Below are positions 34,065 to 46,104 of a stretch of DNA of 64,000 bases, in pieces. Position 1 is the stretch's first letter. Every line of letters starts with the position of its first letter. This stretch comes from Pogona vitticeps. Lineage: Eukaryota > Chordata > Lepidosauria > Squamata > Agamidae. The notes under the pieces are model-generated. The model was not told the DNA's origin and did not search any database. It saw only the letters and a list, made by a program, of their open reading frames with translations. The translations under genes and the position numbers were made by a program. The stretch covers positions 212,324,501 through 212,388,500 of the forward strand of contig NC_135786.1 of NCBI RefSeq assembly GCF_051106095.1. Direction: 5' to 3'.

Positions 34065-34625
34065 TTAATTTCTTTGGCAGTATGACTCTTTGAAAGAATT
34101 AGAGATTTTGCATACTTTGGTACAATCATCAATCCAAATGGAGACTGCAGTCAAAAAAAATTGAAGACTCAGAACGGCAGCAATGAAGGAACTAGACAAG
34201 TAAAAGGATGTATTACTGGAAACAAAGACCAAGATCATCCACACTATTACATTTCTGATCCATGTGTATGGATGTGAAAGCTGGACAGGAAAAAATCTGA
34301 TTTGTTTAAAATGTAGTGCTGGAGAAAAACTTAGTGGATACCCTGGACTGCAAAACAAACAAACAAACAAGCAAACAAAAACAAGTGAGTCCAGGATCAA
34401 ATCAAGCCCAAACTATCTCTGGAGGCAAAAATGTTAAAACTGAGGCTGTCCCTACTGTGGGCACATCATGATAAAGCAGAATTCTCTGGAAAAGACAATA
34501 ATGCTGGGAAATGTTGAAGGCAGCATGAAAAAAGGAAGACCAAATATGATATGAATTGGCAGGAATTTTGGAAATCACTCATTCATGGGGTCACCATAAG
34601 TTGGGGTGACTTGACAACAATTATG
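34065..34625 (+). mobile_element. Old RTE LINE, BovB-like relative
   Basis: Collinear with the young BovB at lower identity: TTTTGCATACTTTGGTACAA, CATGTGTATGGATGTGAAAG then CTGGACAGG (VYGCESWT), AGTGCTGGAGAAAAACTTAG, CACATCATGATAAAGCAGAA and CATGGGGTCACCATAAGTTG. Confidence 0.7.
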
Positions 34626-34629
34626 GTTT

Positions 34630-36800
34630 GTTATACATGCTTCAGTCTCATCTCTCTCTACCTCCAATATGCTTTTAGATCTAATAAACTATTATATCTA
34701 AAACATCTGACCCCCCTTTGAATTATTAATGCTATTGCATTTTACTGTCATCCATGGGGAGAGATCAGCGCTGGCTTTGCATAGAATCTTAATAAGCAGC
34801 CATTAAAATTAAGAGAATATTCTAAATATGTTTTTTAAAACTCATATTTTACAGGATGTTTACAATAATTTACATTCTTTCAGGCAATGCTAGGAGTCCT
34901 GTTAAAGTTTATGTAATTTAAGGCATCCACATGACTTAATCCAGACCTGGGATTTCTTGCTTCATGTGTCAAAATACTGTAATGTGACTGGCTTAAGGCA
35001 CTACACATCCTTTATTCGGGTGGGCAGGGAATGCTATTTCTTACTCTGCTTTAGGCAGCAAAATGTTTTGGCTCAGTCCTGCTTGTTTATTCCTAAATAT
35101 AATTGGTTCAACTTAGATCGGGGTAGATACATACAGGTGCAAATTAGCAAAGGGAGCCCCCCCCATTGTGAATAGCCAGCATTCCACACAATTAGTTTTG
35201 ACTCTTGTTCTTTTCCATGTTTTGCAAAGTCTTCAGCATCCCACCCATGTGAGAGAAAAACGTTTGCCCATCCTGATGAAAACAGAAAGACTAAGCACCC
35301 AACTACACTATCAAATGTCTCCGAATTTGCTCTGTGTATAAAATGGGTGAATTCAAAGTATTTCTTGCTGCCCACACAATACATTTGAATCCATCCAGCA
35401 TTTTTTGCTCACAAAGCAGCTTTTTTCTCTCCCGACTGGGGATTCAAAAACAATTTTTTCTATGCTGATATGTGTAAAGACAGGGTATGCATCTGTAAAG
35501 CACAAGGAAGGGGAAGAGTGGAAAGAGAGGCACCAGCTGCAAAAAGAGAGAGTTTGGGGGGGGGCAATGAAAGGGAGTGGGCAGTGTGCTGTGCATGTGT
35601 GAGAAGAAAAAAGGATACAAAAAAGGGGTGGTACCTTTGCTGTGTGGTGAGGATCTGTGGAAAGGCACCTGGCCAACCTCTTAACCTGCCCAAGCACATG
35701 TGTGTATGTGTGGATAGCATGTGCTGTCTGAGGGAGTGCATGTGAAAGGGAGCAGAATGGGGATAATTAAACTCAGGGGTGGATTGGTAGGAGGAAGAGG
35801 AAGAAGGAGAGAGAGGGATGTGAAACACCAGGATAGAAGGGGAGGAGGTGCCAGGTCTGGAGGCCAACTGAGATTGGGGGGGGGCAGGCAGCAAGAGAGG
35901 GGTAGGGGGTGAAAAGTGCTTGGAGTTGGTGATTTGTTGAATTCTTGGTGTGGAAGATGGATTCCCAATTCCATTTGCAAGCCCAGTGTGAGCACAGATT
36001 ATGATTTCAGACATAATGAAGGCTGCAAATCAGATAACCGCACCCTCAGTGAGCATTTTGCATTCCCTCAGACCTGACAGCCATTGCATTTTTTAAGAAT
36101 AAAGCTTGCTGTTTCTGCTGCTAAACATGTTGGCTTGGGAATAGGGACCATTTTGTTGCAGAAAAAGGTAGTGTATTTTTAAACTGGAAATAATAACCAG
36201 TACATGTAAACAGATACATGGTTAGTTTCCTCCAACAGCTATAGAATATTCTTAAAATAAGGGAAGATGAAGAAGGGTTGTTTTGACATACTTAGGTGGC
36301 CTCTGGCATGGCAGGCAGGTGCTGATGCTCACACAAATGCACACACATGCGCACATGCACACGCACGAACGCATGCACACACACACACACACACACATAC
36401 AGACCCCCTAGTGACCAAGCTGGGCCAGAAGCTTGAAAAGTTTATTGTTTTAGATTTTTACAGTTCCCCAGAGAGTATGGCCAGTAGCCACATTGGCTGT
36501 GGGATTCTGAAAGCTGCAGTTCAAACAAACAAACAATCCTGTTCCAAATTTTGCTTGAGCAGACTGCTTGTCTGTGCAGCTCAGGATTTTGTTTGCCTTA
36601 TCTAGCAGCCCTCAGCGGCCTTCCCTGCCACATTGCCATCCTACACTGGAATAACCACGCGAGACCAAGTGTATGGGTTAAACATGGGCCACGCTTTACT
36701 AAAGTCCGTTCCATTCTGTTCTCTGACCATTGCCATCCTTTGGCCAAAAGTGTGGTCCTGCTGTAGTGCAGATTGAAATTACCTCTTGATTATCACATAA
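34630..36800. other. Intergenic, purine-rich in part
   Basis: 35490-35920 is strongly G/A-biased (repeated GGAAGAG, AGAGAGG), producing long proline- and serine-rich false frames on the minus strand. A (CA)n of about 20 bp is at 36377-36397. Confidence 0.5.
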
Positions 36801-36809
36801 TCGTTGAAC

Positions 36810-37440
36810 AGCCAGCAGGCTATGCTCCAGCCTCCGCTATCCCCTTCTTTAATACCATGGGATAACTATTGGCCTCCAATTTTCCGGACCCTCTTTCCTT
36901 CTCTCTGTGCTGACCGTGGGCCAGGGTGCGTCCCCAGCACATCTTTCCCTCCCAGCGCTGAGATCGCCTGATCAGCAGCGCTGCTAGTTCAGATACGCTG
37001 CAATTTCGTGCCATTACCATATATTCCGAGCTCCAATGCCTTTCAAATCCGCACTACCCACCCCAGCGTGACTAAATTCCACTATCACCCATAATAAAGC
37101 CAACGCTCCTAATCCAGCGCGGAATAGGCAAAAAATCCCCGCCTCCCCGGCCACTTGGGAAACGGGACAAAAATTCCTATCCCCCCGACCAGCTAATCTT
37201 GCGCTAGAATATAGGGCGGGCGGGCTGTTGCTCTACCACACAAAGGAGGGCGACAACAGGGATGCTTCCCTTTAAATATACCCCGCTCATCCCCATGCCC
37301 CTCGGCTGCTCTCAGGTCAATCTTGTAGTCTCGTGTGGCATCCGGGAGCCTGGCAAAGACACGCCTCCTCGGGGGATTCCCTTCAGGGCCCCCACCAGTG
37401 TGAGCATACTACTTGATTCTTCACATCAAGACAACAGCAG
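36810..37440. other. CpG-rich segment of unknown origin
   Basis: About 600 bp with roughly 20 or more CpGs (for example AATCCAGCGCGGAATAGGC, GGGCGGGCGGG), in AT-rich surroundings. The minus strand has GGGTATATTTAAAGGG, a possible TATA-type box. It could be a recently inserted element (such as a solo LTR fossil), or an unmethylated regulatory island. Nothing identifies it firmly. Confidence 0.35.
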
Positions 37441-37444
37441 TTGA

Positions 37445-38780
37445 AGCTTCAGATTGAAATATTACGTTGAGGCATCCTTCAACATTGACCCGAAGGTTGA
37501 GGCATTCACTGAGGTCTCCCCCAGTCATACCACACGGGTCACCATGTGCTAAAGAGCGGCCAAAAAAGGAGGGGGAGGGAGAAAAGCTGCATCTTTGTGC
37601 AATTGTCAAGCAACTGGCCACACACTTCATTTTACAGCCAGGGAGCAATCTGTTGTGCAAAAAGTGAGCCTGAAAGAGGGAAGGAATTGTTTACACATTC
37701 ACTTTTCCACAATAACAAAAGCAAACAGAGCTCTGGGTAGTGTATATGCAAGATTATATTCATTTAAGACTATATTCTGGGAGCTGCAATGTTATCAAAA
37801 AAGTATTTTTCCCAAGCTCTAATACAAAGGCAGAGATGTGCCCCCTCGAAGGCCCTGGAGATAATGGTGTTTTTGAATCAAATGATGTAAAGGGTCCACC
37901 GAAAAGCAAAAACTCTCTTCCCATCATGTAGTCTGAGCATCAAAGGGCTCTCTGTATATGTTTGCCTTAAGGAAGCTGTGCCAGTGACTGGAAAAGAGCC
38001 AGAGAGGGGATTTTAAATTTAAACTCAAATGTGGAAAATCCCAGTCAGATGCAAGGATGGATTAGGAAAGAGAGACCCTCCATTCTTTGATCTTATAGCT
38101 TCTGGAGAATCACATTCTTTGCACTATCCTCTCTGCTATAAACTTAAGAACAAATGTAGCAGATGCATATACATACCTGAAACAATTAAATATAATTTAT
38201 CACAGAAACACAAGGAACTGAAATCCAATATACAACTCAACCATTTTTTATTGGTAGTTGGAAGAGACAAATCCCAAACAGATCTATTTAAACTTTTAAG
38301 CTAGCAGCATCTTGTTCAAAATTATTCAGTGTAACGTTTTGCATGTAGAGTAGCAGACAAAAATAAGGGAGCAGAGAGTGTAGTGCAATGCAATCATGGA
38401 ACATGAGAAAACCCTATAATTCATCTCTTGCATCATACAGCATGCAGAATCTTTACCACAATACAAACTTGCAAAGCTTATGACTGAACCGCTGCACAAT
38501 GGATTCTAAACAGTCATTAATTCTGCCAACAGGACACCAGCCTTTCTTGTTAAACGTGGTGTAAATACAATGTAATGCATTCCAGGATTCCAACAAGATC
38601 CCATGTATGCACAAGCAAACAGACACAAAGTTTGCAATGTGTTGACAGAACAATGAGTCACCAAAATAAACCAAGAGATCGAGCATTTAAGACATATTGA
38701 CAATGAAATACAGTAATTGTAAATTTTCCCTATGTAGCTAATTGTGTACAATACCAGCAATTGTTCAGTTTCATAACACA
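37445..38780. other. Intergenic, nothing recognised
   Basis: No repeat family or coding motif was seen. Confidence 0.35.
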
Positions 38781-38784
38781 TCAC

Positions 38785-39035
38785 ATTTTAAAAGGAGCCT
38801 CAGGGCACGGTGGTTAAACTGCAGTACTGTGGTCAAGATTCTGTTCATGACCTGAATTTGATTCCAATGGGCTCAGTTAGCCAGCTCAAGGTTGGCTCAA
38901 CCTTCCATCCTTCTGAGGTCAGTAATTTGAATATACAGCTCTCTGAGAATGGGGAGGTAATGTATAGCTTGCATATTTATATTGTAAACAGCTCAGAGAA
39001 TGCTTTAAGCACTATGGGACAGTATATAAGTGGCA
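38785..39035 (+). mobile_element. tRNA-derived SINE with L2-like tail
   Basis: CACGGTGGTTAAACTGCAGT, TGAATTTGATTCC (B-box), AGCTCAAGGTTGGCTCAACC and GGGACAGTATATAAGTGG. Older than the copy at 11868. Confidence 0.7.
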
Positions 39036-39278
39036 CACTTTGCTTTTTGCTCCCTTGCTGGGTATTTTTAAGAATCAATTAAAAACATGGATGTTTAGGC
39101 AGGCCTTCCCATCAGATAATTCCTGATGCCCTTTTTTTTCTTTCCCCCCCTCTCCTTTAGCTTTCCCATTCTGCTCAGTATTTCTGTTATGTAAATTGTT
39201 TTATACGTATATTTATTGTATTATCTTAATGTTGTTAGCCACCTAGAGTGGTCCTGACACGACCAGATAGGCGGGATA

Positions 39279-39377
<99 letters not shown>

Positions 39378-39380
39378 ATT
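39036..39380 (+). mobile_element. L2-like LINE tail with a 100-bp (AAAT)n
   Basis: The L2 coding end (ATTAAAAACATGGATGTTTA then GGCAGGCCTTCCC) is followed by GTTAGCCACCTAGAGTGGTC and GGCGGGATATAAATAAATAA. About 100 bp of pure (AAAT)n (39279-39380) follows and is likely polymorphic in length. Confidence 0.8.
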
Positions 39381-39384
39381 TGAC

Positions 39385-40395
39385 TTGTTCACCAGATGCA
39401 ATTACAGAATGAGAAGAATTAGGAGGGACCACATATATTTACTTTTATCCCAAGATATTGTAGAAGGTACTGTTATGATACCCTAAATCCCTTTGGTTTC
39501 ATCTTATTTTGGCTACTAAACAGAGTTGGATTGTGTACTTACTTATTTGGATAAGAGGCTACCAGAGAAATCCTAGTGATCTCCAGTAGAGGTTGGGGCT
39601 TCTCAAGAAGCTAACTATCCCCTTTACTTTTCACATTGTTATCAGCCACTTTTTATGCTCTTTAAAGAATTCTAGTTGTTTTAATTTTGGATTTTACAAA
39701 TATTTACTCCAAATTTTGTGTTTCACGTATAGCACGCTGTCCAAACATTTACTTATCCAGATAAAATTTATGTTGTATATATTCTAGTTTCTTAGTATAT
39801 CTTTTGATTCATTCAGCAATACAATAGAAAGGAAATGTGACAGCTAGCATTTTCTTGAATAATATCCCTGGACTAATTTGTGTGTATTTGTGTGTAATTT
39901 GTATTTGTGTAGTTGGCCCCTTATTTTAACCAATTCAAGAGAAGTTAGTGAGGAGGTCACCTGCTAATCTATTCTCTGCATATAGTATCTTTGTCCTCTT
40001 TTTTCACACTTTGCTCTCAGAATGCAATGGAGTTATCATGTTTTGAAATTCTTGTATGCAGTATCAGGTGGCCCAACCCAAAGTAAATATTGGAGACTCA
40101 TAATGAGGCATTAGATTACTGTAATTTCCTGCTAATTCCAACCTATGCAGAGTCCAACCCACATACAGTATATAAAAGTTTGTTTCAGTTGTTCGGACAG
40201 CTAATGAGTCAGTACGAGGCTACGAGTCACTAGTCATGCATACTTCTTGGAGTATATATTTTACTTTTCTTCCTCCTCTTTCACATATTACTGACAACAG
40301 AATAGTCAGTCTACCAAACACACACCCTTGCATATTTCCTGCAGGACATTTGCTAGTATCATTGTGTCAGTATCGGTAGCTAGATAAAGAGGGGA
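39385..40395. other. Intergenic, nothing recognised
   Basis: AT-rich unique-looking DNA with no open frame of note. Confidence 0.35.
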
Positions 40396-40399
40396 CACT

Positions 40400-40636
40400 G
40401 AAGGACTGAGCACTAAGGTGCAGTAGTTAAGCAGGCAATTCTCTGCTCACAACCTGAGTTTGATCCCAACAGGTTCAGGTAGTCAGCTCAAGGTAGACTC
40501 AGCCATCTTTCTGAGGTCGGTAAAATTAATACCCGGCTCACTGAGGTGGGTGGACAAAATGTTCCTTGCACAATTACATTGTAAACTGACCAAAGACTGC
40601 TCTAGCACTATGGGGTGCTATATAAGTTGAAACAAT
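40400..40636 (+). mobile_element. tRNA-derived SINE with L2-like tail
   Basis: GTGCAGTAGTTAAGCAGGCA, GAGTTTGATCCCAACAGG, GTAAACTGACCAAAGACTGC and GGGGTGCTATATAAGTTG. It abuts the R4 LINE. Confidence 0.65.
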
Positions 40637-42300
40637 TCATCAAAATCATTGGGGAATTTAGCATCAAAAGAGGAATATTTCAAGAGGATTCTTTGTTACC
40701 ACTTCTGTTTAACACCTCACTAATTCTTATGTCAACAATTTTATATAAAACTGGAATGGGCTACTATATTTCAGAAAAAGCAAGAAAAATCAATTATCTG
40801 TTATACACGGATGACCTAAAACTATATGCAAAAAATTCCACTGAGATAGAATCACTGCTAAACACAGTGCAAATATTTAGTGAAGATATTCAAATGAACT
40901 TTGGAATTGACAAATGTGCATTTCTGTCTATACAATGTGGCAAGATCCAAAAACTAGATGGAATAGAATTTAAAAATGGTGATATTATAAAATCACCATC
41001 AAGTGATGAAAATTATAAATACCTTGGTATACTAGAAGCAGATGACATCCTGCACACAAAAGGTAAAGAACTGATAGAAAGGGAATATATCAAAAGACTG
41101 CAGAAAATTTTAAAATTTAAATTAAATGATGGAAATACAACCAAACCCATAAACACATAGGCACTCCCAGTAATTAGATATCTAAATGGTATAATAGGTA
41201 GGGCCCAAAATGGTTTAGAAGAGTTGGATCAAAAAGCACAGAAACTAATGAACATGCATCATACACTACATCCAAAAAGTGATGTGGACAGGTTATATGT
41301 AGCACAAAAAATTGGAGGCTGTGGATTAGTGCCAATACAGCAGGTAGTAGAGGAGGAAAAAAGAAGCATAAAAATTATATAAGTATAAGAAGAGAAAAAT
41401 TACTTAAGGTGTTGAAAATGGAGAATATTTTGAAAACAACAGAAACAAAGGCTCGATATAAGGAACAACAATTTGAAAATGAATTAATCATTTGAAAAAA
41501 CAACTTCTGAAAAATTGTCAACATCTGAAAAATATCGATGGAAAGCATGATAATTAAACATGAGTATGGCTAAAACTGGGGACCATTAAGAAAGAAACCC
41601 AAGGCTCAATTTTTGCTGCACAAGAACAAGCACTCCAAACCAATGTGATGAAAGCTAAGATTCCAGGAATTAGTGCTAACAGCAAATGTCATGTCTGCCA
41701 AGAAAAAGACAAAATTGTTATCACATCTCATCTGTGAATGTGCAAAGATTGCACAAACAGATTACAAAATTAGACATGCTAGAGTGGAAAAATTAGTGCA
41801 TTGGTCATTGTGCAAAAAATATAACTTGCCCACCTCCAAAAAGTCATGGGAACATCAAAGAGTGAAGGTGTCAGAAAAATGTCAAAGTGGGATTTTTGGA
41901 TCCGAACTTATAAGACATCTTCAGCACAGCAGACCAGACGCAATAGTAATAGAACAAAAAAATAAAGAAATGTATGGATCATTGGCAATGCAATTCCAGG
42001 GGGTGCAAGAGTTGAAAATAAAGAATTGGAAAAACTAACAAAATACAGAGATTTGGCAATCGAAACATCTCGCTTGTGGATGAAACACACTTCAGTGGTC
42101 CCTATAGTCACTGGTGCTTTGGGAACAATATTATAAACAGTTGCAGATGTCTGAAAGAACAACCTCAGAGCTGCAAAAAAAAAAAAAGGCAGTATTAGAA
42201 ACAACATACATAGCTGCGTTGATATTTGACAGATACTTAGGTTTTTGGTTAAAACTTGTATCTGTTATATAATTGCAGTCAATGTTGAAAAAGAAGAAGT
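40637..42300 (+). mobile_element. R4-clade LINE, 1.66 kb, RT and C-terminal part
   Basis: An open frame to 41160 encodes IKRGIFQEDSLLPLLFNTSL, INYLLYTDDLKLYAKNSTEI (YTDD in place of YADD), MNFGIDKCAFLS and YKYLGILEADDILHTKG. Beyond it are PVIRYLNGIIG, LHPKSDVDRLYVAQKIGGCG and a zinc-finger-like C..C..H..C region near 41.69 kb (CHVCQEKDKIVITSHLICEC). This order (RT, then CCHC, then an endonuclease-like end) fits R4/Dong LINEs. 5'-truncated and broken. Confidence 0.75.
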
Positions 42301-42304
42301 AGAA

Positions 42305-43485
42305 GAAGACAAATGTATTGGTCTTTTGAAAAGGCCTCATACCATGTTCATCTCGATTCTGGAGACATAGAAACACAAGCAGTCCATCTGGTCTATGGAA
42401 TGAAGACTGGATGTAAGTGGATGCTCCCCTGCTTACGTTCTGGCAAACATAATTGAATTTGGCCTTACCAAGCTACTACCTTTACTTTTCTCTCATTTTG
42501 AAACCTTAAGAGTCTCTTTTTCTTCCGGTTCTGGTACCAACTACATTAAGTGATCTGAAAAATGTCAGAGCGTGGTTGCTTCCTCATGGCCAAGGAAGAG
42601 CAATATCTTGGCAGCCACAAAGCAGGGGGAGCTCTCCAGTTAGGCAGGTAAGGTAGGATCAGCATTGGGCAGATGACAGAGGCTGGACAGGCAGCATTAA
42701 AAACTCAGCAGTCCTTTTGTCTCCTTCGCTCAAGCAGCAAAATAACTTGGGGTGGCCCTTCACAAAAGAGCCTGCTTCTGGAACGTACTGCAGACATGGC
42801 TCAATTTGGTTTGATAAAACCACGCTGTACCATAGACTTGCTAACCGATATCATTGCCCTTCTGTCTGTTCTACTTGCCTTTTTTGTACAACCTGGGATG
42901 GCATTTTCCAATACACTTCTAATTCATAACCCCAGCCTAATCTCTCCTTCTAAAAGAGAATTATTAGAGCAGCCCAGTTTTCCACATGATCACTGCCTTA
43001 TAGGCTTCTCTGTTTGCTTTACAGTGCAGATTGAGGCCTGGACTTCAGTATTGTTGCCGTCATTCGCTTCAGGCTATGACTCACAGATTCCACAGCCTCT
43101 GCCAGGTCTCTATAGATGACATTGCAATTATCTTATTAGTTTCTGTCAAAATGTCTGATGTTTATACGTTTTTGCCTCATGCTAGGCTGACTCACTAGCT
43201 TAGCTGACAAGGTCCAGCTGTCCTATTCTACTTTCTAAAGTCATCAGTTCAGGTTTGTTTTTTAGCTGAAACCACTTTCTTTAAACAGAGAGAGGGGCAA
43301 CTGCTCAGAGAAGTTGCCTCTTTTAGATGACACCTCCCCCGAATCCATCCAGTCAATTTGGGAAACAGGAGTCCAAAAAGTTGAGGCTTCTTGTACTGTA
43401 GTCCAAAAATGGCACTTTTTCCAGATTATGGAAGTGATAGATTGGAGGTAAAGTATGTTGACCTAGTCTCTTCCCCCTTCACTTC
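42305..43485. other. Intergenic, nothing recognised
   Basis: A 148-codon open frame at 42673-43119 (plus) has no familiar motif and no gene context. Confidence 0.35.
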
Positions 43486-43489
43486 CTCT

Positions 43490-43560
43490 TTAAGTCATTC
43501 TACAGGGAATTATAGGCGGGGTATAAATCAAATAAATAATTATTATTATTATTATTATTC
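43490..43560 (+). mobile_element. L2-like tail with (ATT)n
   Basis: CAGGGAATTATAGGCGGGGT, ATAAATCAAATAAATAATTA and a short (TTA)n run. Confidence 0.55.
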
Positions 43561-43649
43561 TCTGCGCCAGGCCCATTTCCTGTCTTGAAACCCTGTTAGT
43601 AGAAAAGCAATGGGGGTGAAGAGGGGAGGTTGCAAGTGAGAAACTGTTT

Positions 43650-44602
43650 GCAGAAGAATGGTTAACCAATTTGGTTGTTATGTTGAAACTCAATCCAGAC
43701 AAGATGGAAGTGCTGTTAGTGGGTGCTTCGCCGGACAGGTTGGAGGGCCATTTCCCTGCCCTGAATGGGGTTACACTCCCCCTAAGGGACAGGGTCCGCA
43801 GCCTGGGGGTGCTCCTGGACCCCAGTCTAACCTTGGAAGCTCAGGTGGACTCAGTGGCCAGGGGTGCCTTCCTTCAGCTGCGGAAATTATACCAGCTACG
43901 GCCCTACCTGGACGAGCGGAGTCTCATGACAGTTACACATGCACTGGTAACATCTCGTATTGATTATTACAATGCGCTCTACGTGGGGCTGCCTTTGAAG
44001 ATGGTCCGCAACTGCAACTGGTCCAGAATTGAGCTGCGCGGCTGGTGAGTGGTGGGGCCGCTAGAGAGCACATCAAGCCGATTCTGTATAATTTACATTG
44101 GTTACCAGTTGTTGTCCGGGCCCAATTCAAAGTGCTTGTTTTGAAATATAAAGCCCTAAACAGCTTGGGCCCTGGATACTTGAAGGACCGCCTCCTTCCA
44201 TATGAGCCTACCCGGCTGTTAAGATCTAGCCAGGGGGCCCTTTTGAAAGAGCCATCCCTCAAGGAGGTAAGAGGGATGGCTTGTAGACAAAGGGCCTTCT
44301 CGGCAGCTGCCCCCAGACTATGGAACGCCCTCCCGACTAAAATTTGTCTGGCGCCGACACTGATGATATTTCAGCGCCAGGTCAAAACCTTCCTGTTCCA
44401 GAAGGCTTTTAATTGAAATAACATTAACTGTGGGTCTTTATGATGGCAATTTTAATTGTATTTTAATCGTATTTTAATTGTATTTTAATCATTTTATATT
44501 TTATTGTATTGAATTTTAATTGTTGCAAGCCGCCCAGAGACCTTTGGGTAGAGTGGGAGGCATATAAATTAAATAAATAATAATAATAATAAATAATAAT
44601 AA
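43650..44602 (+). mobile_element. L2-clade LINE, RT C-terminus to 3' end
   Basis: Encodes LKLNPDKMEVLLVGASPDRL, LPLRDRVRSLGVLLDPSLTL, LVTSRIDYYNALYVGLPLKM, HIKPILYNLHWLPVVVRAQF, YKALNSLGPGYLKDRLLPYE and AAAPRLWNALPTKICLAPTL, then the tail GCAAGCCGCCCAGAGACC and (AAT)n. Two frames are joined by one frameshift near 44.0 kb, so it is a relatively young dead copy. Confidence 0.85.
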
Positions 44603-44609
44603 CTGTAAA

Positions 44610-45455
44610 AATCAGAACATTCCAGCACATGAGGAATTCCCTTTTCTAAAGACCTTATTTCTATGATCTTTACTTTGGCTCTCTCTGGCTGATTTTGGGA
44701 CAGTCAGTCTGATTCAGCCTGATCTAATTCACAGGCTTGTTGCAAGGATAAATCATGAACAGGGGCACTGTATAAGTCATAGAATTATAGAAGTGTAGGG
44801 ACTGGAGGATCCCTAAATCCATAAAGATGCTTTCACTGTGGGTTTCCACATTGGCAGGGCAATGGACTAGTGATGACGCCTGAAGTCTCTTCCAAATCTA
44901 CATTTTTATGATTTATACTTTGTCTTTCTTGTTTCACAGTTTTCCCTCTCAACAAGACTGTGAGGTAGGTTGGGCAGAAAGAGATTTAACTGGTCCAGAG
45001 GCAGCTTTTGAGAACCAAACTACAGTTCACAGATATCTGGAACAGGGAACTCCTCCAGTGCTGATTGTCTGACAGGAGCTCTTCACATCTAATAATAATT
45101 GTGTGCTGTCAAGTAAATTCTGATTTATGGCCACCCATTTCTGGATTTTTTGGGTAGAGACTATTCAAAAGTGGTTTACCATTCCCTTCTTTATCAACTG
45201 CTGATTTGGTTACGATTTGTTTTGGTCATTTCGGACGTAAAGGTTTTGTTTAAACATCTGTTTCCTCAGACACAAATATCTGCTAAAATCACATATCTGG
45301 AACACCAGTGTGAACTCGGCTGCACTAACATCTTGTTTCTAATGTGCAGTGTGGCTCTACATTTCAGTGGAGACTTAAAACTGGATTTCCCAAATTCCAC
45401 TCTGATACTTTAACCACTTCATCACAAATGTATTTTGGAGATTATAACTCCTAGT
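44610..45455. other. Intergenic, mostly unrecognised
   Basis: A MIR-like scrap (ACAGGCTTGTTGCAAGGATA) at about 44690-44780. Nothing else can be named. Confidence 0.35.
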
Positions 45456-45462
45456 AGCTCCC

Positions 45463-46000
45463 TGGTGCCTGGGGGATTCTGGGGGGTTCTAAGCTCCCAG
45501 GTGCCTGGGGGATTCTGGGGGTTCTAAGCTCCCAGGTGCCTGGGGGATTCTGGGGGGTTCTAAGCTCCCAGGTGCCTGGGGGATTCTGGGGGGTTCTAAG
45601 CTCCCAGGTGCCTGGGGGATTCTGGGGGGTTCTAAGCTCCCAGGTGCCTGGGGGGTTCTAAGCTCCCAGGTGCCTGGGGGATTCTGGGGGTTCTAAGCTC
45701 CAAGGTGCCTGGGGGATTCTGGGGGTTCTAAGCTCCCAGGTGCCTGGGGGATTCTGGGGGGTTCTAAGCTCCTAGGTGCCTGGGGGATTCTGGGGGGTTC
45801 TAAGCTCCCAGTTGCCTGGGAGGTTCTAAGCTCCCAGGTGCCTGGGGGATTCTGGGGGTTCTAAGCTCCCAGGTGCCTGGGGGATTCTGGGGGTTCTAAG
45901 CTCCCAGGTGCCTGGGAGGTTCTAAGCTCCCAGGTGCCTGGGGGATTCTGGGGGTTCTAAGCTCCCAGGTGCCTGGGGGATTCTGGGGGTTCTAAGGCAA
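45463..46000 (+). repeat. G-rich minisatellite, 16 units of 26-36 bp
   Basis: The unit GGTGCCTGGGGGATTCTGGG then GGGTTCTAAGCTCCCA recurs 16 times. Thirteen units are about 35-36 bp (the last cut short); three (6th, 11th and 14th) lack a 9-10 bp block and are 26 bp. Units differ mainly in G-run length. It starts in text resembling the GGATTCTGGGAGTTGTAGT part of hAT MITEs and ends about 100 bp before the GEM poly(A) site. Confidence 0.93.
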
Positions 46001-46104
46001 AAGGTAAAACTGGCAAGCTCTGGTCCAAATCCAAATAAAAGTCTTTCCTGACATAAACTAAATTTTAATCAAATTGTCAAAACAGGAGATGTGAGATTTC
46101 TTGT

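Noticed and set aside
35460-36014. 184-codon minus-strand open frame rich in Pro, Ser and His
   Set aside because: Produced by a purine-rich, low-complexity stretch; several overlapping frames are open and no domain is seen.
42673-43119. 148-codon open frame in the spacer
   Set aside because: No recognisable motif, no splice context, no neighbouring gene structure; likely chance.
45463-46000. CRISPR-like array
   Set aside because: Units are contiguous with no unique spacers, and the context is a vertebrate gene flank; it is a minisatellite.
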